Both the position numbers and the translations under genes were made by a program. A stretch of 64,000 bases of DNA from Sphingobacteriales bacterium (GTDB lineage: Bacteria > Bacteroidota > Bacteroidia > Chitinophagales > UBA2359): positions 5,575,501-5,639,500 of the forward strand of contig CP064999.1 of the NCBI GenBank assembly GCA_016700115.1. The letters are read 5' to 3'. Numbering within the stretch: position 1 is the first letter of the stretch; every line of letters starts with the position of its first letter. The notes beneath the pieces were generated by a model that worked only from the letters and a program-made list of their open reading frames with translations, did not search any database and was not told the origin of the DNA. Shown one piece after another: positions 42,088 through 52,466 of this stretch.

Positions 42088-44289
42088 TTATTTCATAAAA
42101 AACAACTCTCTGTACTTTGGTAAAGGCCATAACTCATCATCCACTATATCTTCCAAAGCATCTGCAGATTCCCTGATTTTTTCAAAGAATGGTTTAACTT
42201 TCTCACAAAAAGCTACAGCCTTAGCCTCAGCATTTGGCAACTCAGATGCAGTTTTTCGCTCTGCATTCATTGTATCAACCGTTTTTTTCAGATTGTTAAC
42301 ATGATTGGCTAATGTTTTGACCAACCCAATTTCCTGCGGAAAATCCAAAGCAGTATAACCTATATCCATTGAAGCTCGTACTGATGAGGCAACTATTTGC
42401 TGATACTTTACCGCAGCAGGTATAACTTGACTTAAAATCATATCTGTTAATACTCCGGCTTCTATATCAATTTTGCGTTGATATTGTTCAAGCCATACAT
42501 CATAACGTGCGTGCAGTTCTCTATGGGAGTAAAGACCTGTTTCAACAAGTACTTTATGGGCTGCTTTTGATTTGAAAAATCCAAGTGCATGTGGTGTGGT
42601 TTTCACATTTGACAATCCCCTTTTGTTAGCTTCTTCTTCCCATTCTTTACTATAATTATCACCTTCAAATAAAATGCGGCGACTGTCAGTTACATATCGG
42701 CGCAATACTCTTAAAATTGCACCATCTCTTTTTTCGCCCTCTTTAACCAAATCTTCCACATCTTTTTTAAACTCAATCAATTGACTGCCGACAATTGCAT
42801 TAAGAATTGTCATAGCCAATCCACAATTTGCGGAAGAACCCACAGCTCTGAACTCAAATTTGTTTCCGGTAAAGGCAAATGGAGAGGTTCGATTCCTATC
42901 TGTATTGTCCAGCATCAAATCAGGTATCTTATTATGTATATCTAATTTAAGCTCTGATTTTTCAAATTCGTCCATTTTACTGCCCTTTTTGATTTTATCT
43001 TCCAGTTCATCCAATACCTTAGTTAAGGTTGTACCGATAAAAACTGAAATTATAGCAGGGGGGGCTTCATTAGCTCCAAGTCTGTGGTCATTGCCAGCAG
43101 AAGCTATCGCCGCCCTTAATAAATCTGCATTATCATTTACTGCTTTAATAGTATTAATAAAAAAGGTCAGAAACCGAAGGTTGTTTTTGGGCGTTTTACC
43201 GGGAGACAGCAAGTTTTTTCCAGTGTTTGTAGCCAATGACCAATTATTATGTTTGCCAGATCCATTCACTCCAGCAAAAGGCTTTTCGTGAAATAAAACT
43301 CGCAATTTATGTCGTCTGGCAACTCTGTCCATTAAATCCATTAAGAGTTGATTGTGATCAACTGCAATATTAGCTTCTGAAAAAACAGGCGCACATTCAT
43401 ACTGCCCGGGAGCAACCTCATTATGACGAGTTCTGATTGTAATGCCAAGTTTGTGAGCTTCTGTTTCAAAATCTAACATGTAAGCATAAACTCTTTCCGG
43501 AATAGATCCGAAATAATGATCTTCCAGTTGTTGCCCTTTCACAGAAGGGCTTCCTATTAAGGTTCTGCCGGATGTGGCGATATCAGGGCGGGCGTAATAA
43601 AGTGCTTCGTCAATTAAAAAATATTCCTGCTCCCAACCCAAAGTGGGGTAAACCTTGGTGATATTTCTATCAAAGTAGTTACAAACATCTACTGCTGCGG
43701 TTTCAAGAAAATGTTGAGATTTGAGCAAAGGAGCTTTGTAATCTAAAGATTCACCGGTAAAAGAAACAAAAATGGTCGGGATGCATAAAGTTTTACCTGA
43801 AGTACCGACTGACATAATAAATGCAGGCGAAGAAGGATCCCAGGCTGTATATCCCCTTGCTTCAAAAGTTACTCTTAATCCCCCAGATGGAAAACTTGAC
43901 CCATCAGGCTCTTGTTGAACAAGGGCATCACCGTTAAAGGTTTCTATCCCTTTATTGGCATCAAGTGGTGTAAAGAATGTATCATGCTTTTCGGCAGTGG
44001 CACCCGTTAATGGTTGAAACCAATGACAATATGAAGTAGCCCCTTTGCTCATAGCCCACTCTTTCATAGCAACGGCAATCTGATCGGCTATATTTCTGTC
44101 TATTTTCTGCCCTGATGTGATTGAACCCGTCATACTTTCAAATGCTTCGTGAGAAAGATACCTGCGCATGGTATCTATATTGAAGACATTTGATGCAAAA
44201 TAATCGGAAATTTTAACAGAAGGTAGCTTAATGTCAATAATTTCACGATTTTGTGACCGCTCAATAGCTTTAAAACGATTGTTTGGCAT
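42088..44289 (-). CDS. glnN: Type III glutamine synthetase
   Basis: A 733-residue protein, the size of GSIII and far larger than GSI (about 470). The GSIII opening is visible (KISDYFASNVFN, TMRRYLSHEAFE), followed by the active-site core with TSYCHWFQPLTG, GWEQEYFLID, the ammonia/ATP loop NGSGKHNNWS and a helical C-terminus. It makes glutamine from glutamate, ammonia and ATP in the cytoplasm and is common in Bacteroidota. It is a single gene with its own promoter and terminator. No PII or amt gene is adjacent. Confidence 0.96.
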   Translation of the reverse strand: MPNNRFKAIERSQNREIIDIKLPSVKISDYFASNVFNIDTMRRYLSHEAFESMTGSITSGQKIDRNIADQIAVAMKEWAMSKGATSYCHWFQPLTGATAEKHDTFFTPLDANKGIETFNGDALVQQEPDGSSFPSGGLRVTFEARGYTAWDPSSPAFIMSVGTSGKTLCIPTIFVSFTGESLDYKAPLLKSQHFLETAAVDVCNYFDRNITKVYPTLGWEQEYFLIDEALYYARPDIATSGRTLIGSPSVKGQQLEDHYFGSIPERVYAYMLDFETEAHKLGITIRTRHNEVAPGQYECAPVFSEANIAVDHNQLLMDLMDRVARRHKLRVLFHEKPFAGVNGSGKHNNWSLATNTGKNLLSPGKTPKNNLRFLTFFINTIKAVNDNADLLRAAIASAGNDHRLGANEAPPAIISVFIGTTLTKVLDELEDKIKKGSKMDEFEKSELKLDIHNKIPDLMLDNTDRNRTSPFAFTGNKFEFRAVGSSANCGLAMTILNAIVGSQLIEFKKDVEDLVKEGEKRDGAILRVLRRYVTDSRRILFEGDNYSKEWEEEANKRGLSNVKTTPHALGFFKSKAAHKVLVETGLYSHRELHARYDVWLEQYQRKIDIEAGVLTDMILSQVIPAAVKYQQIVASSVRASMDIGYTALDFPQEIGLVKTLANHVNNLKKTVDTMNAERKTASELPNAEAKAVAFCEKVKPFFEKIRESADALEDIVDDELWPLPKYRELFFMK

Positions 44290-44321
44290 ATTTTTTTGTT
44301 TTATTTTGAAGAATTAAGGCG

Positions 44322-44353
44322 CAAAAATAGATTTCTTCTTCAAAAAAAACAAA
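44322..44353 (-). promoter_or_regulatory. Promoter of glnN
   Basis: On the minus strand TTTG (44353-44350), a 20-base spacer and TATTTTTG (44329-44322) match the phylum's -33/-7 consensus. The -7 element lies 32 bases from the ATG at 44289, giving a short leader. Confidence 0.65.
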
Positions 44354-44515
44354 TATTTTTTTGAATAATCAATAAACTGCCATGTTTTTTACGAAGACGA
44401 ACATACCTGATTACAAGATAAATACGGGGATATATTATTCCAAAGTAGTCATTATTCTAATTCTGTTACAGAAAAGTATCCTGTTCTTGATAAGTGTTTA
44501 TCCCATACTGTAAAC

Positions 44516-44552
44516 AAAAAATGGCAACAAGCTAATTGTGCTTATTGCCATT
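44516..44552 (-). terminator. Rho-independent terminator after infB
   Basis: AATGGCAA pairs with TTGCCATT, and after one mismatch AAGC pairs with GCTT. On the minus strand the stem is followed by six T. It lies 26 bases after the stop of infB and ends the rimP-nusA-infB transcript. Confidence 0.85.
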
Positions 44553-44577
44553 AATCATTGATAGTGTTTAAAAACTT

Positions 44578-47500
44578 TTACAAGGTTCGTTTCACTTGGA
44601 TTTCTTCATAACCTTCAATAATATCCCCAACTTCAATTTTGTCGTAATTTTTTATTGAAATACCGCACTCCATTCCGGGGATCACTTCTTTAACGTCATC
44701 CTTAAATCTTTTTAGGGATGAAATTTCACCGGTATGCACAACAATGCTATTTCGAATAACTCTGATTTTGGTTTCGCGATTAATTTTTCCTTCGGTTACA
44801 TAACAACCTGCTACAACACCAACTTTGGTAATTTTAAACACTTCCCTAACGATAACATTACAAACAAATCGCTCTTCAACAGTCGGCTCCATTAGCCCTT
44901 CCATCGCCGATTTAATTTCATTGATAGCTGTATAAATGATGGAGTACATTCGAATGTCAATATTTTCGTTATCGGCTTGTTTTCTTGCATTTGCTGTTGG
45001 TCGAACCTGGAAACCTACTATAATAGCATCAGAAGCACTGGCTAACAAAACATCAGATTCGGTAATAGCCCCTACACCACGATGAATGATTCGAACCTGT
45101 ATTTCCTCTGTTGAAAGCCTTTGCAACGAATCGCAAAGAGCTTCTACTGAACCATCAACATCTCCTTTTACAATCAAATTAAGCTCTTTAAAACTTCCTA
45201 ATGCCAATCGTCTTCCAATTTCTTCAAGAGTAATATGCTTATTGGTTCGTTGGATCTGTTCGCGGTAAATCTGTTGTCGTTTATAGGCAATTTCTTTGAC
45301 CTCTTGCTCAGAGTCTAAAACTCTTATTTTATCGCCGGCTTGTGGAGCACCATTTAACCCTAAAACAATCACAGGAGTTGATGGTGGGGCTTCTTTAACT
45401 CTTCCGCCTCTTTCATTAAACATAGCTCTGACTTTGCCAAAATATTGTCCTGCCAAAACCATATCTCCAACATTTAGAGTTCCGGTTTGTACAAGAATTG
45501 TAGCAACATAACCACGCCCTTTGTCTAACGAAGCCTCGACAACTGTACCTACTGCATTGCGATTGGGATTTGCTTTCAGGTCCAGTAATTCGGCTTCAAA
45601 CAATATCTTTTCAAGTAACAAATCTACGTTTAACCCCTGTTTTGCTGAAATTTCCTGGCATTGATACTTGCCTCCCCAATCTTCAACCAAAATATTCATT
45701 TGAGCTAATTGCTCTTTTATTCTTTCGGGATTTGAGTCGGGTTTATCAATTTTGTTTATTGCAAATATCATAGGCACACTTGCTGCCTGAGCGTGACTGA
45801 TTGCTTCTTTTGTTTGGGGCATAACATCATCATCCGCAGCTATTACGATAACGGCGATATCGGTTACCTTTGCTCCCCTTGCTCTCATTGCTGTAAAAGC
45901 TTCGTGACCGGGCGTGTCTAAAAATGTGATATGTTTCCCATCTTCAGTAGTTACTTCGTAAGCTCCAATATGTTGCGTAATACCCCCCATCTCTCCGGCT
46001 ACTACATTTGCTGTTCTAATATAATCAAGCAACGATGTTTTCCCATGATCAACATGTCCCATAATAGTAACAATAGGCGGTCTTGTAAGAAGATTTTCTT
46101 CTATTTCTTCGGTTTCTTCAATCACTTCATCTTCTTCGGATACTCCTGCAAACTCAACTTTATATCCAAATTCTTCAGAAAGCAATTCAATCACTTCTGC
46201 ATCTAAACGTTGATTTATTGATACTACTAAACCTAAGTTAAAACAGGTGGTGATTATTTTATTTACCTGAATACCCATCAATTGCGCCAATTCATTAGCA
46301 GTAATGAATTCTGTAACGTGTAAGGTTTTGCTTTCTTCAAGTTCTTCTGCTTCTCTTTTAAGAGCATCCGTTTCTTTTTTCAGTTTTCTCAGTTTTGCAC
46401 GGCTATTTTTTGCCTGATTACTAATCCCACCTGTTCCAAGGCGAGCCATAGTAGCTTTGATCTTTTCTTGAATTTCTTTTTCAGAAACTTCACTATCTAA
46501 CCCAGGCTTTTTCAATAACGGTTTAGGCCTAAGGCGATCTTTTGCCGGAGATTTATCTTTTTCCTTTTTGGTTATTGTCGGCGATTCTATTTTTTGAAGC
46601 TTGCCATCAACAATTTTCTTTATAATTCTTTTTCTTTTGCGTTTTATTGCTGAGTCTGTGTCTTCTTTATTAGAAAAATCAGGGTTTTCATTAGCAACTT
46701 TTTCGGTTTGTTTTGGCTTTGTATCTACAGCTTTTTTCTCAGGACGGCCATTTTCTTTTGATTCTTTCTTTGATTTAATCAACTTTTTTTCTGGCCGTGT
46801 CTTATGATTTAAATCTTCTAAATTAATCTTGCCTACAACTTTAGGACCGGATAACACAATTTTATTAGACTCTATATCAATGATATCCTCATCCTCTGAC
46901 TCTGAAGGGATATTAATTGGTTCCTTTTCAATATTAGAATCAATTTCCTTGTTTTGTGCTTTTTTTGATTTTCCTTTTTCAGACAAACTATCAGAAACTT
47001 GAACGTCATCTTGTTTTTTTCCAATTTCAAGTTTCTTTTTTTCGGTTTTCTTTGTCTTCTCCTCTTTTGCGCTTTTTGGTTTTTCCTCAGGTTGAATTTC
47101 CGGAAGTACTGATTTATCTACAACTTGCTCTTCAATATCTGGCTTAATAATTTTGCTGTCCTTTTGTAAGAAATCTCCATTGTTTTCTGTTTTGCTAATT
47201 TCAGAATCCGCGGTCTCAGACTTTTGTATATCTTTGGTCTGTAAGGATTCTTTAGCTTCAACTAAAGCAGCAATTTCCTGAATTTCTTCTTTTTCCCCAC
47301 TTTTTCGTGTTATATCTTCATCTTTGGTAATTACAGATATATCTTTCTTGACTTCATCAATAGGTGAGGATATAATTTCAGTTTTTTCAATCTTTTTAAC
47401 TGATGTTTCAACTTTACTTTCCTCCTTATTACTTGGTACAACTTCTATAATAGAAGGCAGAGGTGTTTCTTTAATGGGTTCAACAACTAATTCTTTAGTT

Positions 47501-47778
47501 TCTTCTTTAGGATGAACTAACTTTTTTTCTTCAATTTCAGGTTCAACATCAGGTCTGGATGTACGTAGATGAATATGTTCAGCTTTCTCTTTCAATGCCA
47601 GATCTGACTTAAAGTCTTTGAGCAGTAATTGATACACCTCTTCGCTTATTTTAGCATTGGGACTTTTTTCAATCTCAATGTTTTTCTTTTTAAGGTGCTC
47701 AATGACAATATCAATTCCAACATTGATTTCAGAGGCTACTCTTGCTAATCTATAATTTGCCTTTGGGTTTTCAGACAT
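44578..47778 (-). CDS. infB: Translation initiation factor IF-2
   Basis: A 1,066-residue protein. The first 60 residues form the small IF2 N-terminal fold (NYRLARVASEINVGIDIVIE). Residues 60-480 are a very long Lys/Glu/Ser-rich, low-complexity linker. A second IF2_N fold follows (LHVTEFITANELAQLMGI), then the GTPase domain with GHVDHGKT (574-581), DTPGHEAF and NKID, and domains II-IV to the C-terminus. IF-2 places initiator tRNA on the 30S subunit. It is the last gene of the nusA operon, 294 bases after nusA, a gap with only a weak -7-like site (47864-47871). Confidence 0.97.
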   Translation of the reverse strand: MSENPKANYRLARVASEINVGIDIVIEHLKKKNIEIEKSPNAKISEEVYQLLLKDFKSDLALKEKAEHIHLRTSRPDVEPEIEEKKLVHPKEETKELVVEPIKETPLPSIIEVVPSNKEESKVETSVKKIEKTEIISSPIDEVKKDISVITKDEDITRKSGEKEEIQEIAALVEAKESLQTKDIQKSETADSEISKTENNGDFLQKDSKIIKPDIEEQVVDKSVLPEIQPEEKPKSAKEEKTKKTEKKKLEIGKKQDDVQVSDSLSEKGKSKKAQNKEIDSNIEKEPINIPSESEDEDIIDIESNKIVLSGPKVVGKINLEDLNHKTRPEKKLIKSKKESKENGRPEKKAVDTKPKQTEKVANENPDFSNKEDTDSAIKRKRKRIIKKIVDGKLQKIESPTITKKEKDKSPAKDRLRPKPLLKKPGLDSEVSEKEIQEKIKATMARLGTGGISNQAKNSRAKLRKLKKETDALKREAEELEESKTLHVTEFITANELAQLMGIQVNKIITTCFNLGLVVSINQRLDAEVIELLSEEFGYKVEFAGVSEEDEVIEETEEIEENLLTRPPIVTIMGHVDHGKTSLLDYIRTANVVAGEMGGITQHIGAYEVTTEDGKHITFLDTPGHEAFTAMRARGAKVTDIAVIVIAADDDVMPQTKEAISHAQAASVPMIFAINKIDKPDSNPERIKEQLAQMNILVEDWGGKYQCQEISAKQGLNVDLLLEKILFEAELLDLKANPNRNAVGTVVEASLDKGRGYVATILVQTGTLNVGDMVLAGQYFGKVRAMFNERGGRVKEAPPSTPVIVLGLNGAPQAGDKIRVLDSEQEVKEIAYKRQQIYREQIQRTNKHITLEEIGRRLALGSFKELNLIVKGDVDGSVEALCDSLQRLSTEEIQVRIIHRGVGAITESDVLLASASDAIIVGFQVRPTANARKQADNENIDIRMYSIIYTAINEIKSAMEGLMEPTVEERFVCNVIVREVFKITKVGVVAGCYVTEGKINRETKIRVIRNSIVVHTGEISSLKRFKDDVKEVIPGMECGISIKNYDKIEVGDIIEGYEEIQVKRTL

Positions 47779-48072
47779 GTAAGGCTAAAATTCTTTTAAA
47801 AATAAAATTAAACTAATAATCAAAAAGCAAGCTACTTAAAGCAGCAACTTTACTAGAGCTAATCAAAAATAAATTTAAGTAGTAGCATAATTTGATGCAA
47901 GTTACCACTTTTTAGACGCATATACTCGTTTTAAAACGGTATTTAGTTCACTAAGTAATTTATTAAACTTAAAAAAAGTTCCTATTCTATATCAATAACA
48001 CATTTTTTTCATCAAAACAATGCGTAAAGTTTGTCCTTTTTATTCGGTAAATTTTAGATGAATCTTTGTTAA

Positions 48073-49329
48073 TTATTCATCCTCTTCAAACTCTGATCTC
48101 AAAATTTTTAAAACTTCTTTGGCAGTTTCTTCCTCTAAATCTGCTCGACGCATTAAATCTTCTACACTCATTTCCAGAACATTGCGAGCTGTGTCACAAC
48201 CTATTTTTTTCAGCTCTTCAATAATCCATGCATCAATTTCATCGGCAAATTCATCCAATTCGATATCGTATTCTTCCTCTTCTTCTTCTGTATCACGATA
48301 TACGTCTATTTCATATCCGGTTAGCTTGCTTGCTAATTTGATATTTACTCCACCTTTTCCAATTGCTAACGAAACTTGATCAGGTTTTAAATAAACTGAG
48401 GCTCGCTTTACTCCTTCATCAAGTTCAATTGAAACGACTTTTGCGGGTGTTAGTGCTCTTTGAATAAAAAGTCTGACATTATTTGTATAATTAATAATGT
48501 CAATGTTTTCGTTTCTAAGTTCACGCACTATTCCATGAATTCTTGAACCCTTCATACCAACACATGCACCTACCGGATCTATTCTGTCGTCATTTGATTC
48601 AACTGCAACTTTTGCTCTTTCTCCTGGCTCTCTGGCAACACGTTTAACTACAATAACGTTGTCAAAAATTTCAGGTACTTCCAATTCGAGTAGCTTTTCT
48701 AAAAATTTATTTGCTGTTCGGGACAAAATTATCCGTGGAGTAATACCATTCCTCAATTCCACCTTTTTAACGAGTGCTTTGATAGAATCTCCTTTTTTAT
48801 AAAACTCTCTCGGAATCATTTCGTTTTGAGGAAGAATCAATTCATTTTCTTCATCATCAAGCACTAAAATCTCCCGTTTCCAAACCTGATATACTTCTCC
48901 GTTTACAATTTCTCCTTCACGTTCAGAATACTTTTTAAATAAATCGTCTTTTTGCAATTCCACAATTCTAGACATCAAAGTTTGCCTGGCCGATAAAATA
49001 GCTCTTCTTCCAAAGTCAAGTATATTTATCTGGTCATAAACTTCTTCTCCAACTTCAAAATCACTTTCAATCTTAATGGCTTCTGAATACACGATTTCTT
49101 TGTTAATATCGCTTACTTCTCCATCCGGAACAATAATTCGTTTGCGCCAGATTTCCAAATCTCCCTTGTCAGTATTAACAATTATATCAAAATTTTCATC
49201 AGAGCCATATTTTTTCCTTAGCAGTGTTTTAAACACATCTTCTAACACCTTCATTAAGGTTGGACGATCTATATTTTTTAGATCTTTAAACTCCGAAAAT
49301 GAAATAACTAAACCTGAGTTTGCAGCCAT
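48073..49329 (-). CDS. nusA: Transcription termination/antitermination factor NusA
   Basis: A 418-residue protein with the NusA order: N-terminal polymerase-binding domain, S1 domain (GEIVNGEVYQVWKREILVLD, about 135-200), then two KH domains with VGACVGMKGSRIHGI and SLAIGKGGVNIKLASKLTGYEI. The C-terminus is strongly acidic and holds one short helix-hairpin-helix-like segment. It binds RNA polymerase and nascent RNA. It starts 20 bases after rimP and precedes infB, the common order. Confidence 0.97.
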   Translation of the reverse strand: MAANSGLVISFSEFKDLKNIDRPTLMKVLEDVFKTLLRKKYGSDENFDIIVNTDKGDLEIWRKRIIVPDGEVSDINKEIVYSEAIKIESDFEVGEEVYDQINILDFGRRAILSARQTLMSRIVELQKDDLFKKYSEREGEIVNGEVYQVWKREILVLDDEENELILPQNEMIPREFYKKGDSIKALVKKVELRNGITPRIILSRTANKFLEKLLELEVPEIFDNVIVVKRVAREPGERAKVAVESNDDRIDPVGACVGMKGSRIHGIVRELRNENIDIINYTNNVRLFIQRALTPAKVVSIELDEGVKRASVYLKPDQVSLAIGKGGVNIKLASKLTGYEIDVYRDTEEEEEEYDIELDEFADEIDAWIIEELKKIGCDTARNVLEMSVEDLMRRADLEEETAKEVLKILRSEFEEDE

Positions 49330-49349
49330 AATACTACTATTTTATAGTA

Positions 49350-49838
49350 CTAAAATATGATTTTTTCTGTTGCTGTTTTAATTTCTTCAAAAGCGATTTC
49401 AATGATTTTTTCTCCCTCATCATTGTTAGCTTCTGTTTTAATAAGCCTTCCTTTCACTTTTTTTTCCGTTGACTTTTTAAGCCTAATTCCCGTTTCGGTA
49501 GTTTGAACTAATACACCTTCAATTAATTTACCATTTTGTAGTGTCAATTCAAGACAACGGTTCAAACTTTTTAAATATTGCCTTCTGACTTTAAAGGGGG
49601 TTCCAATGCCTGGTGATGATACTTCAAGTATATAATGTTCGGGAACTAATTTTTCCAACTCTAGTTTATGTTCTAAAATCCTGCTCAATTTTGCACACAT
49701 TTCAATACTAACACCAGTATCACAATCCACTAAAACTTGAATCTTTGAATTTTGTCCGGCAACTTTAACATCAACTAAGAAACAATTTGACTGCTCAAAT
49801 TCCTTTTCTACCCACTGATTTATTTTTTCAATTAACAA
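49350..49838 (-). CDS. rimP: Ribosome maturation factor RimP
   Basis: A 162-residue protein with the RimP N-terminal core (INQWVEKEFEQSNCFLVDVK, then EHYILEVSSPGIGTPF) and an SH3-like C-terminal domain (LTLQNGKLIEGVLV, EIAFEEIKTA). It assists 30S subunit maturation. Length is close to the family norm. It is the first gene of the rimP-nusA-infB operon. Confidence 0.93.
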   Translation of the reverse strand: MLIEKINQWVEKEFEQSNCFLVDVKVAGQNSKIQVLVDCDTGVSIEMCAKLSRILEHKLELEKLVPEHYILEVSSPGIGTPFKVRRQYLKSLNRCLELTLQNGKLIEGVLVQTTETGIRLKKSTEKKVKGRLIKTEANNDEGEKIIEIAFEEIKTATEKIIF

Positions 49839-49928
49839 CGTAAATGTTTTTATACGGAACTATTATGTTAGAGAAAGATATTTTTAGTTCTCTGAAAAAA
49901 AGCCTTTTGGTATTAATTTTTGATGTAA

Positions 49929-49961
49929 AAGAAAGAGGGGACTTAAGGTCCCCTCTTTCTT
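49929..49961 (-). terminator. Strong terminator at the end of the ribosomal protein operon
   Basis: AAGAAAGAGGGGAC pairs with GTCCCCTCTTTCTT over 14 bp with a five-base loop. On the minus strand a short T run follows. It lies about 95 bases after the stop of rplQ and separates the ribosomal operon from rimP. Confidence 0.9.
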
Positions 49962-50055
49962 GTGGTGCAAATTTAGATAAAATTTGTGAATGCAAGTAAT
50001 TTTAATGTTGCTGTAGTTCTTAAATTTATTTCTTCGCGTTCTAATGTAGTAGTAA

Positions 50056-50529
50056 TTAACTTGCACTAACTGCAGATTGTTCTTTTTTACCTTTGGTTGT
50101 GCTTCTTCGGGTGCGCCTTTTTTTAGCTCCTTCAGCTTCACTTGCTTCAGCTTGTTTTTTCAATAAATGCTCATTATAATCTACAAGTTCAATAATACAC
50201 ATTTCGGCATTATCTCCTAATCTGAAATCAGTTTTCAAAATACGGGTATATCCTCCGGGGCGAGTAGCAATTTTTTCTGCTATTTCGTCAAACAAAATCC
50301 CAACGGCTTCTTTGTCTTGTAAATAGCTGAAAACTACACGACGAGAATGTGTTTCATTTGTTTTAGCTTTGGTCAACAAAGGTTCAACATATGTCCGAAG
50401 TGCCTTGGCTTTAGCCAAAGTTGTTTTAATTCTCTTATGCTTAATGAGTGATGTAGCCATATTAGATAACATTGCTTTTCTATGAGCAGATGTTCTTCCT
50501 AAATGATTTACTTTTTTGCCGTGTCTCAT
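50056..50529 (-). CDS. rplQ: 50S ribosomal protein L17
   Basis: A 157-residue protein. The L17 core is clear (MRHGKKVNHLGRTSAHRKAM at the start). The last 35 residues are a basic/Ala/Glu-rich extension, KKRRTRRSTTKGKKEQ, beyond the E. coli length of 127. L17 lies near the peptide exit tunnel. It is the last gene of the operon, 93 bases after rpoA, and is followed by the terminator at 49929-49961. Confidence 0.97.
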   Translation of the reverse strand: MRHGKKVNHLGRTSAHRKAMLSNMATSLIKHKRIKTTLAKAKALRTYVEPLLTKAKTNETHSRRVVFSYLQDKEAVGILFDEIAEKIATRPGGYTRILKTDFRLGDNAEMCIIELVDYNEHLLKKQAEASEAEGAKKRRTRRSTTKGKKEQSAVSAS

Positions 50530-50622
50530 CGTCTGTATTAATTAAAGTTTAGTCAATTTTTTCTTGCATGAATATTGTTACTATGCTTTTCAGGATGGAA
50601 GTAAAAAGTTGAAAAAAAAATT

Positions 50623-51621
50623 TTACTCTTCGTCTAGTTTGTATTTAGATAGGTCCATACCGAAAGAAAGTCCCCTTTCAGTTATTACCGCTTCTATTTC
50701 GTTAAGTGATTTCTTACCAAAATTGCGGAACTTAATTAAAGAATTGGTATCATAATGAACCAATTCTGCTAAGGTGTTGATTTTTGCTGCTTTTAAACAA
50801 TTGTAAGCGCGAACAGATAAATCAATATCTTCCAAAGGAGTTTTTAATAATTTTCGCATGTGTAAGATATGTTCATCCACCACATCATCATTACTGTCTT
50901 TGATATTGTCAAAAGTAATATGCTCATCAGATATAAGCATCAGATGTTGAATTAATATTCTGGCAGATTCTTTGATTGCTTCTTCAGGGTGTACAGTGCC
51001 GTCTGTTTTTATTTCAACAATTAGCTTCTCAAAATCAGTTTTTTGTTCAACCCTGGTATTCTCAACTGTATAACGAACGTTTCTTATCGGAGTATAGATA
51101 GAATCTATTGGGATTTCTCCATGCACCATTGTGCTTTTTTTGTTATCGTCAGCTGCAACATATCCACGTCCTTTTCCGACGGTTAATTCAATATCAAGTG
51201 ATACCGAAGTATCCATATTGCAAATAATCAGATCGGGATTAGTAACTTTGAAAGTATTTGTATGCTTTTCAATATCTCCGGCAATAAATTTTTCTTTATT
51301 TCCAATAGAAATAAATATTTTTTCTTCTTTATTGTCCTCGTCTTTAATGACTTTTTTAAATCTGATCTGCTTCAGATTAAGGATAATTTCTGGAACATCT
51401 TCGATGATGCCTTCAATGGTTGAAAATTCATGATCTACGCCACTTATTTTTATACTATTGATGGCATACCCTTCTAATGAGGAAAGCAATACTCTTCTAA
51501 GTGCGTTTCCAATAGTTGCACCGAAACCCGGTTCTAACGGGCGAAACTCAAATAACCCTTCAAACTCGGTAGTTTTATGGGCGTGTATTTTCTCTGGCTT
51601 TTGAAAAACAAGAAGTGCCAT
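50623..51621 (-). CDS. rpoA: RNA polymerase alpha subunit
   Basis: A 332-residue protein with an assembly domain (FEFRPLEPGFGATIGNALRRVLLSSL, residues 24 onward) and a C-terminal domain after about residue 250 (LSVRAYNCLKAAKINTLAELV). Both have the usual size. Alpha dimerises to nucleate core RNA polymerase, and its C-terminal domain contacts UP elements and activators. It lies between rpsD and rplQ, as in most bacteria. Confidence 0.98.
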   Translation of the reverse strand: MALLVFQKPEKIHAHKTTEFEGLFEFRPLEPGFGATIGNALRRVLLSSLEGYAINSIKISGVDHEFSTIEGIIEDVPEIILNLKQIRFKKVIKDEDNKEEKIFISIGNKEKFIAGDIEKHTNTFKVTNPDLIICNMDTSVSLDIELTVGKGRGYVAADDNKKSTMVHGEIPIDSIYTPIRNVRYTVENTRVEQKTDFEKLIVEIKTDGTVHPEEAIKESARILIQHLMLISDEHITFDNIKDSNDDVVDEHILHMRKLLKTPLEDIDLSVRAYNCLKAAKINTLAELVHYDTNSLIKFRNFGKKSLNEIEAVITERGLSFGMDLSKYKLDEE

Positions 51622-51783
51622 ATATAAGGTTCGTTATTTAAAAAGTGAACAGAACTGACTAAATCGGTTATACGTACTTACTGTTTTAACCTAAATAATA
51701 GATAGTTAGAACTTGAAAATTCGATGTTTATGAAATTAAATCGAGTTAAAACAAACAAGTAGTAACACAAAAAAACGGACAAA

Positions 51784-52389
51784 CTATTTAGAGTATAGCT
51801 CAACGATTAACTGTTCATTAATATTCTCGGGTATTTGTTCACGTTCTGGAATAGCAATAAAGGTGCCTTCTAAAGTACTTCCATTCCAATCTAACCAAGG
51901 ATATTTATTTGTTGTCCCGGATAAAGAGCTAAAGTTTTGCATAGTTTTAGATTTGGGGCGGATAGTAATCTTATCACCCGGTGACAAACAAAATGAAGGG
52001 ATGTTCACACTTTGTCCGTTTACCAGAATATGCCCATGACCAACTAATTGTCGGGCACCTCTTCTTGAAGGGCTTAAGCCAAGACGATAAATAACATTAT
52101 CCAATCTTCTTTCGAGTAATTGAAGCAAAACTTGTCCGGTTACACCTTCTTTGCGATTGGCATGTTCAAATGTTTTTCTAAACTGCCTTTCCAATAAACC
52201 GTAAGTATATTTTGCTTTTTGTTTCTCCCTTAACTGGATTGCATATTCTTTGGTAGCACCTTTGCGTTTTTTTGCCAACCCGTGTTGGCCGGGTGGATGG
52301 TTGCGTTTTTCAAAAGCTTTATCGTATCCGAAAATTGCTTCTCCAAATTTTCTTGCAATCTTTGTCTGTGGTCCTCTATACCTTGCCAT
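51784..52389 (-). CDS. rpsD: 30S ribosomal protein S4
   Basis: A 201-residue protein starting MARYRGPQTKIARKFGE, with the S4 RNA-binding domain (LERRLDNVIYRLGLSPSRRG, about 93-112). It lacks the Cys cluster of zinc-binding S4 forms. S4 nucleates assembly of the 30S body. It follows rpsK by 77 bases and precedes rpoA by 162 bases. Confidence 0.97.
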   Translation of the reverse strand: MARYRGPQTKIARKFGEAIFGYDKAFEKRNHPPGQHGLAKKRKGATKEYAIQLREKQKAKYTYGLLERQFRKTFEHANRKEGVTGQVLLQLLERRLDNVIYRLGLSPSRRGARQLVGHGHILVNGQSVNIPSFCLSPGDKITIRPKSKTMQNFSSLSGTTNKYPWLDWNGSTLEGTFIAIPEREQIPENINEQLIVELYSK

Positions 52390-52466
52390 ATATTTCGAAT
52401 GGAATTTTAATAATCAAAACTAACTCAATTCTGCTTTTTCTGATTTCGCGTAAAATGATGAAATTT

